A stretch of 64,000 nucleotides of DNA from Komarekiella atlantica HA4396-MV6 (GTDB lineage: Bacteria > Cyanobacteriota > Cyanobacteriia > Cyanobacteriales > Nostocaceae). Where the stretch lies: the NCBI GenBank assembly GCA_019359395.1, contig JAHHHK010000003.1:274053-338052 (forward strand), given 5' to 3'. Of the stretch, positions 53,654 through 63,267 are shown in pieces. Below the pieces are notes generated by a model, which saw only the letters and a program-made list of their open reading frames with translations, did not search any database and was not told the origin of the DNA. The position numbers and the translations under genes were made by a program. Numbering within the stretch: position 1 is the first letter of the stretch; the number at the start of each line of letters is the position of its first letter.

Positions 53654-56302
53654 ATGAGCGCAGAAGAAAGAAGGCTAGAAGAGGATCGTAACCGTAAAGC
53701 ATACTGGCGAAGATGGGGGCCGTATTTAAGCGATCGCCAATGGGGAACTGTGCGCGAAGATTATAGTACGGATGGTAGTGCTTGGGATTATTTTCCCCAC
53801 GAACACGCTCGTTCTCGCGCCTACCGTTGGGGAGAAGATGGCATAGCTGGGATTTCAGATAATCATCAACGCCTATGTTTTGCTTTAGCGTTGTGGAACG
53901 GTGAAGACCCAATTTTAAAAGAAAGGTTGTTTGGTCTTAGTGGCCCTGAAGGAAATCACGGGGAAGATGTTAAAGAATATTATTTTTATCTTGACAATAC
54001 CCCGTCTCATGCTTACATGAAATACCTTTATAAATACCCGCAAAAAGCATTTCCTTACACACAATTAGTCCAAGAAAATCAACGTCGGGGTTTTTATGAA
54101 CCAGAATTTGAATTAGTAGATACTGGCATTTTTGATCATAATGAATATTTTGATGTTTTTGTTGAATATGCCAAGAATTCCGACGAAGACATTTTGATTC
54201 AAATTAGTGTTGTAAATCGGGCTTATGAAACCAAAACTGTGCATCTTTTACCTACACTATGGTTTCGTAACACTTGGTCTTGGGAAGAAAATTGCAAAAA
54301 ACCAATTCTTACCGAAGATTCTCCAGGTGTGATTAATGCATCTCATCCTATTTTAGGCCAGCGTTGGCTTTACTGTAAAAACTCTCAAGCTCTTTTATTT
54401 ACTGAAAACGAAACAAATCATGAGCGCCTTTTTGGAGTAAAAAATCATTATCCTTATGTTAAAGATGGGATAAATGACTATATTATTCAAGGACGAACGG
54501 AAGCAGTAAACCCTAATCAAAGAGGTACGAAAGCTACAGCACATTACGAATTAACTATTGGTGCCGGAGAAACCCAAGTTATTCAACTTAGACTAGCTGA
54601 TATATCGAATATAGCAGAACCTTTTGGAGCAGATTTTGATGGCATTTTTTATCAGCGTCAGCAAGAAGCCGATGAATTTTATCAGCGAATTTCTCCAGGT
54701 AATTTTTCTGAGGATGCTCAGAATATACAGCGACAAGCATTCGCAGGTTTGTTGTGGACAAAGCAGTTTTATCATTATGTAGTTGAAGACTGGTTAAATG
54801 GCGACCCTAATCAACCAACTCTTCATAGAAATTACCGTCGTAACCAGGAATGGATTCATCTATTTAATGATGATATTATTTCCATGCCCGATAAATGGGA
54901 ATTTCCTTGGTATGCAGCGTGGGATTTAGCTTTTCATGTCATACCTTTAGCAATGATTGACCCTGACTTTGCCAAACGGCAAATGGATAGATTAACGCGG
55001 GAATGGTATATGCATCCCAACGGTCAAATTCCTGCTTATGAATGGCATTTTAGTGATGTAAATCCCCCCGTTCATGCTTGGGGAACTTGGCGAGTTTACC
55101 AAATTGAAAAAGAATTTTATGGTCGTGCAGATACAAATTTTTTAGAAAAAGTATTTCAGAAATTACTACTCAATTTTACTTGGTGGGTTAATCGTAAAGA
55201 TAATGACGGTAATAATGTTTTTCAAGGAGGATTTTTAGGATTAGATAACATTGGTATTTTCGATAGGAGTTCAGAGTTACCCACGGGTGGGTATTTGGAG
55301 CAGTCTGACGGTACAAGTTGGATGGGTATGTATTGCTTAAACATGCTGATAATTGCTCTTGAACTAGCAAAAACTAATCCTACTTATGAAGATATTGCTA
55401 GTAAATTCTTCGAGCATTTTCTTTATATAGCCGATGCAATGAATCACATTGGTGAAACCAATATTCATCTTTGGGATGATCATGACCAATTTTTCTATGA
55501 TGTGCTACATTCACCTCATAATGAACGCCACCATTTAAAGGTTCGTTCAATGGTGGGTTTAGTTCCCATATTTGCAGTGGAAATTTTGGAGGCAAATGTA
55601 TTAGATGCTTTCCCTGGTTTTAAAAAACGCTTTGAATGGTTTATTCAAAATCGTCCTAATCTTCAAACAAATGTTGCTTCTTTAGAAGCAACTGGAAAGG
55701 TAGCCAGGCATTTACTTGCGATTGTTAATCCAGAAAAGCTAAAAGTTATTTTGCAAAGAATGTTGGATGAGACTGAATTTTTAAGTTCTCACGGTATCCG
55801 CTCAGTCTCTAGATTTCATGCTGATAATCCTTACGTTTTTGATGTTGATGGACAGCAGCATCGAGTTAATTACGAACCTGCTGAATCAACTAATGGAATG
55901 TTTGGCGGAAATTCTAACTGGCGTGGGCCAGTTTGGTTTCCAATGAATTATTTAATTATTGAGTTTCTGCAAAAATTCCATCACTATTTGGGGGATGATT
56001 TTAAAGTTGAATGTCCCACTGGTTCGGGTCAATTTATGACTTTAACAGAAGTCTCTACAGAGTTATCCCACAGATTAATAAGCATTTTCCTGCGAAATAG
56101 TGCAGAATATCGGCCCGTTCATGGTGGTCATTCCCTTTTTCAAAGTAACCCTCATTGGCACGATTTAATTTTATTTTACGAGTATTTCCACGGTGACAAT
56201 GGTGCTGGACTTGGAGCTTGCCATCAAACTGGATGGACAGCATTAGTTGCAAGCTTAATTCATTATTGTGGAGAAACGGAAACATCGAGTCACACGCGGT
56301 AG
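53654..56302 (+). CDS. GH63-like glucosidase
   Basis: 882 residues, an (alpha/alpha)6 barrel glycosidase. Characteristic stretches: [23 protein letters not shown] at the start, [43 protein letters not shown] and [22 protein letters not shown] near the end. This matches large bacterial 'glucosidase' proteins related to mannosyl-oligosaccharide glucosidase (GH63), which may act on alpha-glucosides or glucosylglycerate-type solutes. No signal peptide; cytosolic. It follows the phospholipase D gene by 27 bases. Catalytic acids are not assigned by eye. Confidence 0.88.
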   Translation: MSAEERRLEEDRNRKAYWRRWGPYLSDRQWGTVREDYSTDGSAWDYFPHEHARSRAYRWGEDGIAGISDNHQRLCFALALWNGEDPILKERLFGLSGPEGNHGEDVKEYYFYLDNTPSHAYMKYLYKYPQKAFPYTQLVQENQRRGFYEPEFELVDTGIFDHNEYFDVFVEYAKNSDEDILIQISVVNRAYETKTVHLLPTLWFRNTWSWEENCKKPILTEDSPGVINASHPILGQRWLYCKNSQALLFTENETNHERLFGVKNHYPYVKDGINDYIIQGRTEAVNPNQRGTKATAHYELTIGAGETQVIQLRLADISNIAEPFGADFDGIFYQRQQEADEFYQRISPGNFSEDAQNIQRQAFAGLLWTKQFYHYVVEDWLNGDPNQPTLHRNYRRNQEWIHLFNDDIISMPDKWEFPWYAAWDLAFHVIPLAMIDPDFAKRQMDRLTREWYMHPNGQIPAYEWHFSDVNPPVHAWGTWRVYQIEKEFYGRADTNFLEKVFQKLLLNFTWWVNRKDNDGNNVFQGGFLGLDNIGIFDRSSELPTGGYLEQSDGTSWMGMYCLNMLIIALELAKTNPTYEDIASKFFEHFLYIADAMNHIGETNIHLWDDHDQFFYDVLHSPHNERHHLKVRSMVGLVPIFAVEILEANVLDAFPGFKKRFEWFIQNRPNLQTNVASLEATGKVARHLLAIVNPEKLKVILQRMLDETEFLSSHGIRSVSRFHADNPYVFDVDGQQHRVNYEPAESTNGMFGGNSNWRGPVWFPMNYLIIEFLQKFHHYLGDDFKVECPTGSGQFMTLTEVSTELSHRLISIFLRNSAEYRPVHGGHSLFQSNPHWHDLILFYEYFHGDNGAGLGACHQTGWTALVASLIHYCGETETSSHTR

Positions 56303-56423
56303 ACGACTCAATGTCAGATTTATCTAAACCCGTTGTCTATCAATTAAAAATAGTAGGGTAGGATGGCTTGCCACCGTTAGGACAAGTCGGGATAGATGCC
56401 TTTAACAGCGTATGAGAAAAAGA

Positions 56424-56758
56424 AACCACAGATAAACAACGGACACTTGCTACAACGGAGAGGCAGCCGTGTGGGCGGGTTTCCCGACTTGAACGGACTG
56501 CCGTGGGAACCCTCCGTTCGCGCAGCGTCTTTGCTAGGAGAAGTTCTGATGCCTGTCTTGAAAAGTTGAGCCACTGCGTTGGACGGGTTTCCCGGCTTGT
56601 AGCAAGTGGCGTTCCTAGGTTGGGAAACCCGCCTAAAGAACTTTTCGCTCTTGGCGGGCTGCGCCAACGCCGGACGCCAGGCTCTTGCTACAGACTTCTC
56701 ACCGCAACGCAGTGTCCTCCCGATGAACACAGATATATATCTGTGTTTATCTGTGGTT
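56424..56758. repeat. Composite repeat element bounded by inverted AACCACAGATAAAC
   Basis: 14-bp ends AACCACAGATAAAC (56424-56437) and GTTTATCTGTGGTT (56745-56758) are exact inverted copies, enclosing about 335 bases of GC-rich repeat with GCGGGTTTCCCG/CGGGTTTCCCGG and a further hairpin AACACAGATATATATCTGTGTT (56726-56747). The composition differs strongly from the flanks. No credible ORF inside. Confidence 0.75.
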
Positions 56759-56801
56759 CAATTGAAAAAATATTGACTTACACAAAATGCCTATTATTGT
56801 C

Positions 56802-58379
56802 CTAAGCTTTTTGTCCGTTGCTATAAATCACAAATGGTTCAAGTTCGCGGTTATGCCACTGTTCCCCAATACGTTCAGCCACCAAAGGTCTGATAACAAA
56901 CTTGGGTGGACAACCATCTAAAACATCAATCCGCACACATGAGTAAGGTAGTCGCTTCTGGAAATTGTAGTCATGGCGACCAACAAAAAGCATTGAATCA
57001 GCGACTTTACGGTTAGGTTTCCCAGCAATTTCTGCAAAAGTCTCCAGCAATTCAGTCCCCTGTTTTCTTTGATAGCGGGGACGATGACCACTCCCACCAG
57101 AGATAATGCAGTTAATGTGAGAGTCAGCAAATCCGGTATCAACTGTGCGGAGATATTCCAAACAGTGGGCGTGACCGTTTAAAATCAAATCGACTATTGA
57201 ACGCTCTTTAATTAGGGAACCAAGGGTTTCAGCCACTTGTTCAAATACCCAGCGCAGGCGATGGCGCACCGCTAAGGTTTGCGCCTGATCCCACTTTGTT
57301 GCTTCTGTGACGTAGGGAGGATGATGGAAATAAATAACACGTCCGCGCACCTCGGAAGTATTCCAAGATTCGATTAGCCTGCTTCGCAACCAGTCAAGTT
57401 GTTCAAAATCGATCGCAGGCATTTTGTGAGATGCTAGTTGCTTTTCAATATCGATTTTAATCTCGTTGATTTGGTCGAGTTTGGCACTAAGATCATCGAG
57501 TTGTTCAGCTTCGGTAGGTTTATCTGGATTGAGGCGATCGCATATTCCCAAAATCTGCAATTCTTCTTGATCTATTTCTTGGCGACGCTTTTCCAATTCC
57601 CGGCGATAAATTTCCCCCTCTTGAGTTGCAGGTAGAGGTGATGGTGTATTGAAGGTATTGGAATCCAAAGCGAAAAAGTCAATCCCGCCGTAACGAAAGG
57701 TGTAATAACGATTGGGTAAACGCGTGAAGTGTCCAGGTTCGTAACGCAAACAGCGCCCCGTATTAGTCTTAGCAGTATAATGCTCATCTAGGTGACGCTC
57801 TAAATCTTCTCCCTTATAGTCCAGAAATGCCCGTGCATAAGCATCACCTTGATACGATCCATGCCAACCAATTTCGATGTCTTTGTAGCGTAACAAGCGG
57901 CGCAGTGGTAACGTAGTTCCAGCCACCCATCGATACATCAGTGGCACATCATAGTAATCATGATTACCAAGCACTGGTAGAAACGGCAGATTAAAGACCA
58001 TGCGATCATAGGGAATGCTTTTAGGGTTCTCGCCACCTACTATAAATTCCCGATAAGGTTCGATAAAGTTTGTCTGGTAATACTCCTGAGAACCCACTAC
58101 ATAAATTACATCGCCTGTGTGTAATACAAAACGGCAGTCCTCGCGGTGAGGAAGCATCAGTTCCGCGACTTTTCGTTGGGGGTGGTGTCCGTAATGCGAT
58201 TTAGTGCCCGAATCACCGATAACCATAAACGAAAATTCTGGACTGTCTTCTGTGCGATCGTCTAAAACCATGCAGGTTTGGTCAATTCCTCGTTGCACAA
58301 TACTTGGATGCATCCACCGCACCCGTTCCTTCATTTTTTGAATTTTCACGGGAATTGGTGGATCAGAAATCAATTTCAT
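56802..58379 (-). CDS. Metallophosphoesterase with a charged helical insertion
   Basis: 525 residues. The calcineurin-like motifs are complete and in order: GDSG (55-58), GDV (89-91), GNHD (138-141), FHHPPY and NGHAH (about 398-402), so a di-metal active site is likely. Between GNHD and the last motifs sits a strongly charged helical region (from RRELEKRRQEIDQEE to about residue 320), not usual in small phosphoesterases. No signal peptide. The substrate is unknown (phosphodiester, nucleotide or protein phosphate). The gene is convergent with the glucosidase gene, separated from it by the repeat-filled 56.3-56.8 kb stretch. Confidence 0.85.
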   Translation of the reverse strand: MKLISDPPIPVKIQKMKERVRWMHPSIVQRGIDQTCMVLDDRTEDSPEFSFMVIGDSGTKSHYGHHPQRKVAELMLPHREDCRFVLHTGDVIYVVGSQEYYQTNFIEPYREFIVGGENPKSIPYDRMVFNLPFLPVLGNHDYYDVPLMYRWVAGTTLPLRRLLRYKDIEIGWHGSYQGDAYARAFLDYKGEDLERHLDEHYTAKTNTGRCLRYEPGHFTRLPNRYYTFRYGGIDFFALDSNTFNTPSPLPATQEGEIYRRELEKRRQEIDQEELQILGICDRLNPDKPTEAEQLDDLSAKLDQINEIKIDIEKQLASHKMPAIDFEQLDWLRSRLIESWNTSEVRGRVIYFHHPPYVTEATKWDQAQTLAVRHRLRWVFEQVAETLGSLIKERSIVDLILNGHAHCLEYLRTVDTGFADSHINCIISGGSGHRPRYQRKQGTELLETFAEIAGKPNRKVADSMLFVGRHDYNFQKRLPYSCVRIDVLDGCPPKFVIRPLVAERIGEQWHNRELEPFVIYSNGQKA

Positions 58380-58528
58380 GGCAAATGACTCTTAAATGCC
58401 TAACGCATAAGCTGATTGTAACGAAATAATAAGGATTTATTTTAAATCTCGCCTTATGAGAGGGCAGGGGAGCAGCAGGGGGAGTGGGAGAGTGGGGGGA
58501 ATAATAACTCTACTCTTGACTCTTGTAC

Positions 58529-58548
58529 AGACGCGATTAATCGCGTCT
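58529..58548. repeat. 20-nt perfect palindrome
   Basis: AGACGCGATTAATCGCGTCT, a perfect dyad in the 197-base gap between two minus-strand genes, flanked by ACTCTTGAC direct repeats. It is of the kind scattered as dispersed repeats in filamentous cyanobacteria. Confidence 0.75.
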
Positions 58549-58576
58549 CTACTCTTGACCCTTGACTCTTAACGCA

Positions 58577-59002
58577 CTAAGGCAAATTTTCTCGCAGTAA
58601 TGCCCGAAAGCCTGCCTGTTGAAAGTGTTCATTAGTGGTTAAGGCTTCAGTAATTCCACTATATTCCATCACAATAAAAGATATGCAGTCAACAAATCCC
58701 CATTCTTTCTCAGGTCGTTCACGATATAGCTGGAAAGCACGTTCGTAGAGTTCTTGGGAAAGGGGAACAATTTCTACCTTCGAGTCTGTGGCTAGGGAAT
58801 CTAACAAGATGATTGCTGCATGACGATGGACTTTTTGCGATAAGGCATTGCCAATTTCTAACATCACTGCCTGTGTCGTCACTAAACGTGTTCCCACTGC
58901 TTGTAACAGTTTAGCCAGATGTGAGGCTCGGTCATGCAAGCGATCGCTCGGTGCAGACAAGGCAATGGCAAATGATGTATCCAGAAATACTTCAGACTGC
59001 AT
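58577..59002 (-). CDS. PIN domain toxin, VapC type
   Basis: 141 residues. PIN acidic residues are in order: D8 (VFLDTSFAIAL), E49 (VMLEIGNAL), D105 (WGFVDCISF) and the TNxHF box (LTTNEHF), which is the canonical VapC pattern. It should be an RNase. It ends the pair with the antitoxin gene 7 bases upstream. Function follows from the family. Confidence 0.88.
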   Translation of the reverse strand: MQSEVFLDTSFAIALSAPSDRLHDRASHLAKLLQAVGTRLVTTQAVMLEIGNALSQKVHRHAAIILLDSLATDSKVEIVPLSQELYERAFQLYRERPEKEWGFVDCISFIVMEYSGITEALTTNEHFQQAGFRALLRENLP

Positions 59003-59009
59003 GGAAAGT

Positions 59010-59225
59010 TTACTGACCGTACAAGTACTTATTAATGTTGGTAGACCAGTCAGGCGGCCCCTCTAAGGTGAGCGATCGCGCTGTTCGTAGAAATGATACC
59101 GCTTCATGTTCATCTGGCGGTAATATTTCAATACTCATTTGTACACGGGTATTGGTTGGCAGTGCAATAGGTTCAGCCGGATAAAACACTTTGCCATTAA
59201 ACACAGCTGCTATTTTTTTTACCAT
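59010..59225 (-). CDS. DUF104-like antitoxin
   Basis: 71 residues from MVKKIAAVFNGKVFYP, with GAGG just upstream; a TTG nine bases earlier is not favoured. The N-terminus is the AbrB/DUF104 swapped-hairpin pattern (KIAAVFNGKVFYPAEPIALPTNTRVQMSIEIL), typical of VapB-type antitoxins. It precedes the PIN toxin gene by 7 bases on the same strand, forming a toxin-antitoxin operon. Confidence 0.82.
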   Translation of the reverse strand: MVKKIAAVFNGKVFYPAEPIALPTNTRVQMSIEILPPDEHEAVSFLRTARSLTLEGPPDWSTNINKYLYGQ

Positions 59226-59598
59226 TGTCCTCAAAGAATACGTTTACGTTTATCCTAAGCTGTTTATAACAGTACTAGTAGGTTATACGACGTGCTAATT
59301 GGTGAAGTTACTTATATTTTTATCCAACAAAATAATTAAAATAAATCGGAGTAAAGGTAAATAGGTAACTCTTTCAAGGTCTAATGCATTTTTGTGCCTT
59401 AGTGTCTTAGTGGTTAAAGAATTGATTGAACCACCAAGACACGAAACATAGAGGAAGAATTACTGACAATAACTCTTTTTCCTCCCCTGCCTCTAAAGAT
59501 AAACTTATCAAAACTTCATACTTTGATCATAAAGAAGGCATCTTCATGTGGTTTGATGTTTTTGACAAGGCTGGTAGTGGAATATTCTGAGCTGTTAT
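59226..59598. other. Intergenic region with an inverted repeat
   Basis: 373 bases between a toxin-antitoxin pair and a kinase gene. GTGTCTTAGTGGTT (from about 59401) and AACCACCAAGACAC (up to about 59443) form an imperfect stem with one mismatch, a dispersed-repeat type. No ORF; it should include the divergent promoters. Confidence 0.5.
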
Positions 59599-61962
59599 AT
59601 GGGCATGGATAAAGAAACCACAAATACAGATTTGCAATCAACTGCTCCAGAATTACCAAGGCTAGATTCCGATTACAAAGTAGAATCTACTACAGATGTA
59701 GCATCCCCACCTAACTGGCACAATCTATTACAGGGGATGGCAAAAGCAACAAAAGCTTTACTTACGAATAGCGATTCTCTACGGGATAGCTTGGCTTCAC
59801 GCAATACTGCCATCAATCAAGCCTTAGCTATCCTGGGACAAGCTACGGCAGCACATCGGGTGTACGTTTGTCAGTATCATCCCCATCCCGTAACAAAAGA
59901 ACTTGCCTTGAGTCGCCGATTTGAATGGGTACAACCGGGTATTATACCGCAGCAGAATAACCCACTTCTACAGAACCTCAGTCAAAGTGAATTTGACTTG
60001 CAAGCATGGTATCAACATTTTACTGCTGGATATTCTTTCATTGCGATCGCCTCTAATTTATCCCCATCACAGCAGCAATTTCTAGAATCTTTGCAAGCTA
60101 AATCAATTTTATTAGTACCGATTCCCGTTGAGAGTAAAGTCTGGGGTTTTATCGGCTTTAGTGATTGCTACCACGAAAGAGCATGGTCGCAAGATGAAGA
60201 AGCAGCGTTGACAACGATGGCGGTGACTTTGGGTAGTATTTTAGCTTATCGTCAAACGTCAGATGTACTATATAGTGAACGCCAACAAGCCCAAGTTCAA
60301 CTTGCCGAGAGTGAAGAACGATTCCGGTTGATGGTAGAAGGTAGCGAACAAGTATTTTTCTATTTTTACAACAATGACTATATATTTCAGTACGTTTCTC
60401 CTTCAGTACATGCGGTGCTAGGCTATACTCCAGAGGAGTTAGTGGGTAATCTCTACGAGCTGGTATTCCATAAATCATCCCAAACACTAGCTGATGAATT
60501 GACAGGAAAACGCATAGAGACTTACGCCATTCAAGCTCGACACAAAGATGGTCGATTGGTAGTGTTAGAAATTGTTGAGTCTGCGATTATTAGAAATGGT
60601 CAATTTGTAGGGATACAGGGATTTGGCCGCGATATTAGTGATCGCCATCAAGCACTAGAACAATTAAAAGCCATTGCTAAACGCGATCGCCTTTTAAGAG
60701 GAATGGCAGAACGAATCCGAACTTCGCTGGATTTACAAACCATTCTCGACACAACTGTGGCAGAGGTGCGGGAGTTTCTCCAAGCAGACAGAGTATTTAT
60801 TATCGACGCTAATATTCGTGGTTCTGATAGTGGAGTGATAGCTGAATCTGTTGCTGGCAATTTTCGCTCAATGCGGGAGTGGACAAACTGTGAAAACCAT
60901 GCTAAAGCGATTCAATCTTACTTTGCAAATAGAAATATCGATGTAATTAACGACACAAATAAAATAGATGTTCCAGGGGCGATCGCCCAAGATTTTATCG
61001 ACTTTCAGATCCGAGCCATTATAAGTGTACCAATTGTGGTTGCTGACGAGTTATATGGTTTGCTAGTTGCTCATCAGTGTTCCCAAGCGCGTGAGTGGAA
61101 CACTGATGAGATTGGTTTACTTGAGAAGCTATCAACCCCAGTTGCGATCGCCATCCAGCAAGCAAAACTTTACGAAGAATTACAATGTCTCAATGCTAGT
61201 TTAGAGCAGCAAGTCGAGGAACGCACTCAAGAGTTACGGCAAAAATATACTGAACTCGAAGAATTGCAAAACATCAAAGATGAATTCCTCCAAGCTTTTT
61301 CCCATGACTTGCGAACCCCAATTATGGGCATCTTGCTAGTGATGAAAAATCTTCATAGCCTTAGCAACGGCAAATCAGCGACAATTTCTCTAGCAGTTTT
61401 AGAGCGAGTGATTCAAAGTTGCGATCGTCAACTTCAACTGATCGAGTCACTGTTAGAAGCACACTCCAGCGATGTCAAGGGATTAACAATCCAGCAAGTG
61501 CCACTATCACTGCACACCTTTAGCCAAGCTATTGTCAAAGACCTAGAACCACTACTCGTAAAAAACCAAGCTACAATTACCAATCAAATTGCAGTAAATT
61601 TGCCCTTAGTAGCTGCTGATCCGTTGCATTTGAGGCGAGTGTTTGAAAATTTGATCGCCAATGCCCTCAACCATAATCCACCAGGGCTGAGTCTTACCTT
61701 AGATGCCGTAGTCGAGAATGGGATGGTTTGCTGCACAATAGCTGACAATGGCGTCGGAATAGATCGTGATCTATGCGAGCGATTATTTGATCGCTATATC
61801 AAAGGTAGTCGATCGCGAGCCACAGGTATTGGTTTAGGTTTATACCTTTGTCGGCAAATTATCACCGCTCACGGGGGACAAATTGGCGTTATTAATCAAC
61901 CTGGTTCTGGAGCCAAGTTTTGGTTCACCTTACCACTCCTAGGGACTGAGCTATTAGATTAG
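59599..61962 (+). CDS. Multi-sensor histidine kinase (GAF-PAS-GAF-HisKA-HATPase)
   Basis: 787 residues, no membrane segment. Domains in order: GAF (about 60-215), PAS (about 237-350, VEGSEQVFFYFYNND), GAF (about 365-525, FLQADRVFIID), a coiled coil (about 530-565), HisKA with the H-box FSHDLRTPIMG (H569), then N-box NLIANALNHNP, G1 DNGVGID and G2 GIGLGLYLCRQI. The core is complete, so it should autophosphorylate. The second GAF has no Cys of the phytochrome type that I can identify, so it need not bind a bilin. No response regulator gene is next to it. It is a soluble kinase for an unknown signal. Confidence 0.92.
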   Translation: MGMDKETTNTDLQSTAPELPRLDSDYKVESTTDVASPPNWHNLLQGMAKATKALLTNSDSLRDSLASRNTAINQALAILGQATAAHRVYVCQYHPHPVTKELALSRRFEWVQPGIIPQQNNPLLQNLSQSEFDLQAWYQHFTAGYSFIAIASNLSPSQQQFLESLQAKSILLVPIPVESKVWGFIGFSDCYHERAWSQDEEAALTTMAVTLGSILAYRQTSDVLYSERQQAQVQLAESEERFRLMVEGSEQVFFYFYNNDYIFQYVSPSVHAVLGYTPEELVGNLYELVFHKSSQTLADELTGKRIETYAIQARHKDGRLVVLEIVESAIIRNGQFVGIQGFGRDISDRHQALEQLKAIAKRDRLLRGMAERIRTSLDLQTILDTTVAEVREFLQADRVFIIDANIRGSDSGVIAESVAGNFRSMREWTNCENHAKAIQSYFANRNIDVINDTNKIDVPGAIAQDFIDFQIRAIISVPIVVADELYGLLVAHQCSQAREWNTDEIGLLEKLSTPVAIAIQQAKLYEELQCLNASLEQQVEERTQELRQKYTELEELQNIKDEFLQAFSHDLRTPIMGILLVMKNLHSLSNGKSATISLAVLERVIQSCDRQLQLIESLLEAHSSDVKGLTIQQVPLSLHTFSQAIVKDLEPLLVKNQATITNQIAVNLPLVAADPLHLRRVFENLIANALNHNPPGLSLTLDAVVENGMVCCTIADNGVGIDRDLCERLFDRYIKGSRSRATGIGLGLYLCRQIITAHGGQIGVINQPGSGAKFWFTLPLLGTELLD

Positions 61963-62012
61963 ATCCCCGACTTCTTTTTAGATCCCCGACTTCTTAAAGA
62001 AGTCGGGGATCT
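61961..62012. terminator. Palindromic hairpin between convergent genes
   Basis: A perfect 33-nt palindrome at 61980-62012 (AGATCCCCGACTTCTT, one base, AAGAAGTCGGGGATCT) lies between the kinase stop and the stop of the minus-strand gene. The left arm occurs twice, also at 61961-61976. A related hairpin is at 41347-41379, so this is a dispersed palindrome that could serve as a bidirectional terminator. Confidence 0.7.
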
Positions 62013-62033
62013 GACCACCGTCGTCACCTCAGC

Positions 62034-62555
62034 TTAAAAGCGATAGCCTAATCCTGCTTGGAAGCTCACAGCATCAGCATCACTGTTTCTATAAGCGTCA
62101 ATGCCCCATTTAGCATCACCATACGCAATGATATTTGGGCTAACTTCTGATTCAGCACCAAGGGTGACTACAGGTGCATTTTGATTGCCTAACGGAGTGT
62201 TTTGACCTTCGCTAGTTACAAAAGAATAGCCACCACCAAAGTAAACGTTAGTGTTTCGGGCTATAGGTGCATCGTAAGTCACTATAGGCATAATTGCGGC
62301 AGCATCACCACCATACAGTAGTGAACCCCTCAGAGAAAGAGGTGTTTGGGAAATGGCGTACCGTCCTTGAACATTACCACCAAGTTGCGCTTGATCATTT
62401 CCTTGTCCACCACTAGTTGCACCAGCAGCAATACCAGCACCGATGTAATTACCGTTTGTACCGATTGGTTGAACTGGTTGAGCGGAAGCAACTCCCGCAG
62501 AGAGGACAACAGAAGCAACAGCAAGTGCAGAGGCAGCTAATTTTGTAAGTTTCAT
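62034..62555 (-). CDS. Secreted glycine-rich protein, beta-barrel-like
   Basis: 173 residues from MKLTKLAASALAVASVVLSAGVASAQP: a classical signal peptide ending ASA-QP. The mature part is rich in Gly/Asn/Gln with alternating strands (ISQTPLSLRGSLLYGG, NVYFGGGYSFVTSEGQ, IIAYGDAKWGID) and ends in an aromatic residue (AGLGYRF). Terminal F and amphipathic strands resemble small outer membrane proteins. An upstream in-frame start at 62588 is less likely. No specific function can be given. Confidence 0.65.
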   Translation of the reverse strand: MKLTKLAASALAVASVVLSAGVASAQPVQPIGTNGNYIGAGIAAGATSGGQGNDQAQLGGNVQGRYAISQTPLSLRGSLLYGGDAAAIMPIVTYDAPIARNTNVYFGGGYSFVTSEGQNTPLGNQNAPVVTLGAESEVSPNIIAYGDAKWGIDAYRNSDADAVSFQAGLGYRF

Positions 62556-62880
62556 AGGATTCTTTTTACCAAAGTTAAGTAAAATCAATGTTCTCTAGTA
62601 CTAGAATCTCTTTTTTTACAAAATGTAACCTCAGGCATTTGGGTCGCCCAACTGGTTGAATAACAATTCAGCCAGTCGGGTGATCACACTTTAAGATAAA
62701 AAACTAGTAATTCTGGTGCATTGCGCTCGATGCATCAAAGAAGCGAGTTGTTAAAGCATTCGAGTTATTGGATTTTGATCTTGTTCATGACTGAGAACGT
62801 CATATCGTTATGAAGCGCGAAAATGAAGATGGAATAGTTATGTAGATGAGTATGAAGTTAAATTCCAAGCAGCTAAGGAT
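62556..62880. other. Intergenic region
   Basis: 325 bases between the secreted protein gene and the DUF433-like gene, containing their divergent promoters. An imperfect inverted repeat (CCAACTGGTTGAA and TTCAGCCAGTCGG, about 62648-62678) is visible; no gene. Confidence 0.4.
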
Positions 62881-63267
62881 ATGTCTATGGCATCAAATGA
62901 ACTAGCAGCTATCATTCGTACAGAACGTGGACTAACGATCGGGGGTACACGTATTACTCTCTATGATGTCATGGACTACGTAAAGTCTCAGTATCCACCT
63001 AAGTTTATTGGTGATATTCTTAGCCTTACAGATGAGCAAGTAAATGCTGCCTTATCTTACATTGAGACAAATCGGGCTGAAGTTGAGGCAGAGTACCAAA
63101 TCGTTCTGAAAGAAGCAGAAGAAATTCGGCAGTATTGGGAAGAACGCAATCGTGAGCGATTTGCTGAAATTGCAAAATTGCCGCCACCGTCCGGTCGAGA
63201 AGCTGCTTGGGAAAAACTTCAAGCACAAAAGGCAAAACTGCAAGCCAAGCGTGAGTCCCAGGCATGA
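62881..63267 (+). CDS. DUF433-like protein, antitoxin candidate
   Basis: 128 residues. Residues 1-70 match the DUF433 form (IIRTERGLTIGGTRITLYDVMDYVKSQYPPKFIGDILSLTDEQVNAALSYIETN), a winged-helix-type domain. The second half is a charged helix (EYQIVLKEAEEIRQYWEERNRERFAEIAKLPPPSGREAAWEKLQAQKAKLQAKRES). The stop overlaps the start of the next gene (ATGA), so the two are coupled as a toxin-antitoxin-like pair, with this one as the likely antitoxin. Confidence 0.82.
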   Translation: MSMASNELAAIIRTERGLTIGGTRITLYDVMDYVKSQYPPKFIGDILSLTDEQVNAALSYIETNRAEVEAEYQIVLKEAEEIRQYWEERNRERFAEIAKLPPPSGREAAWEKLQAQKAKLQAKRESQA

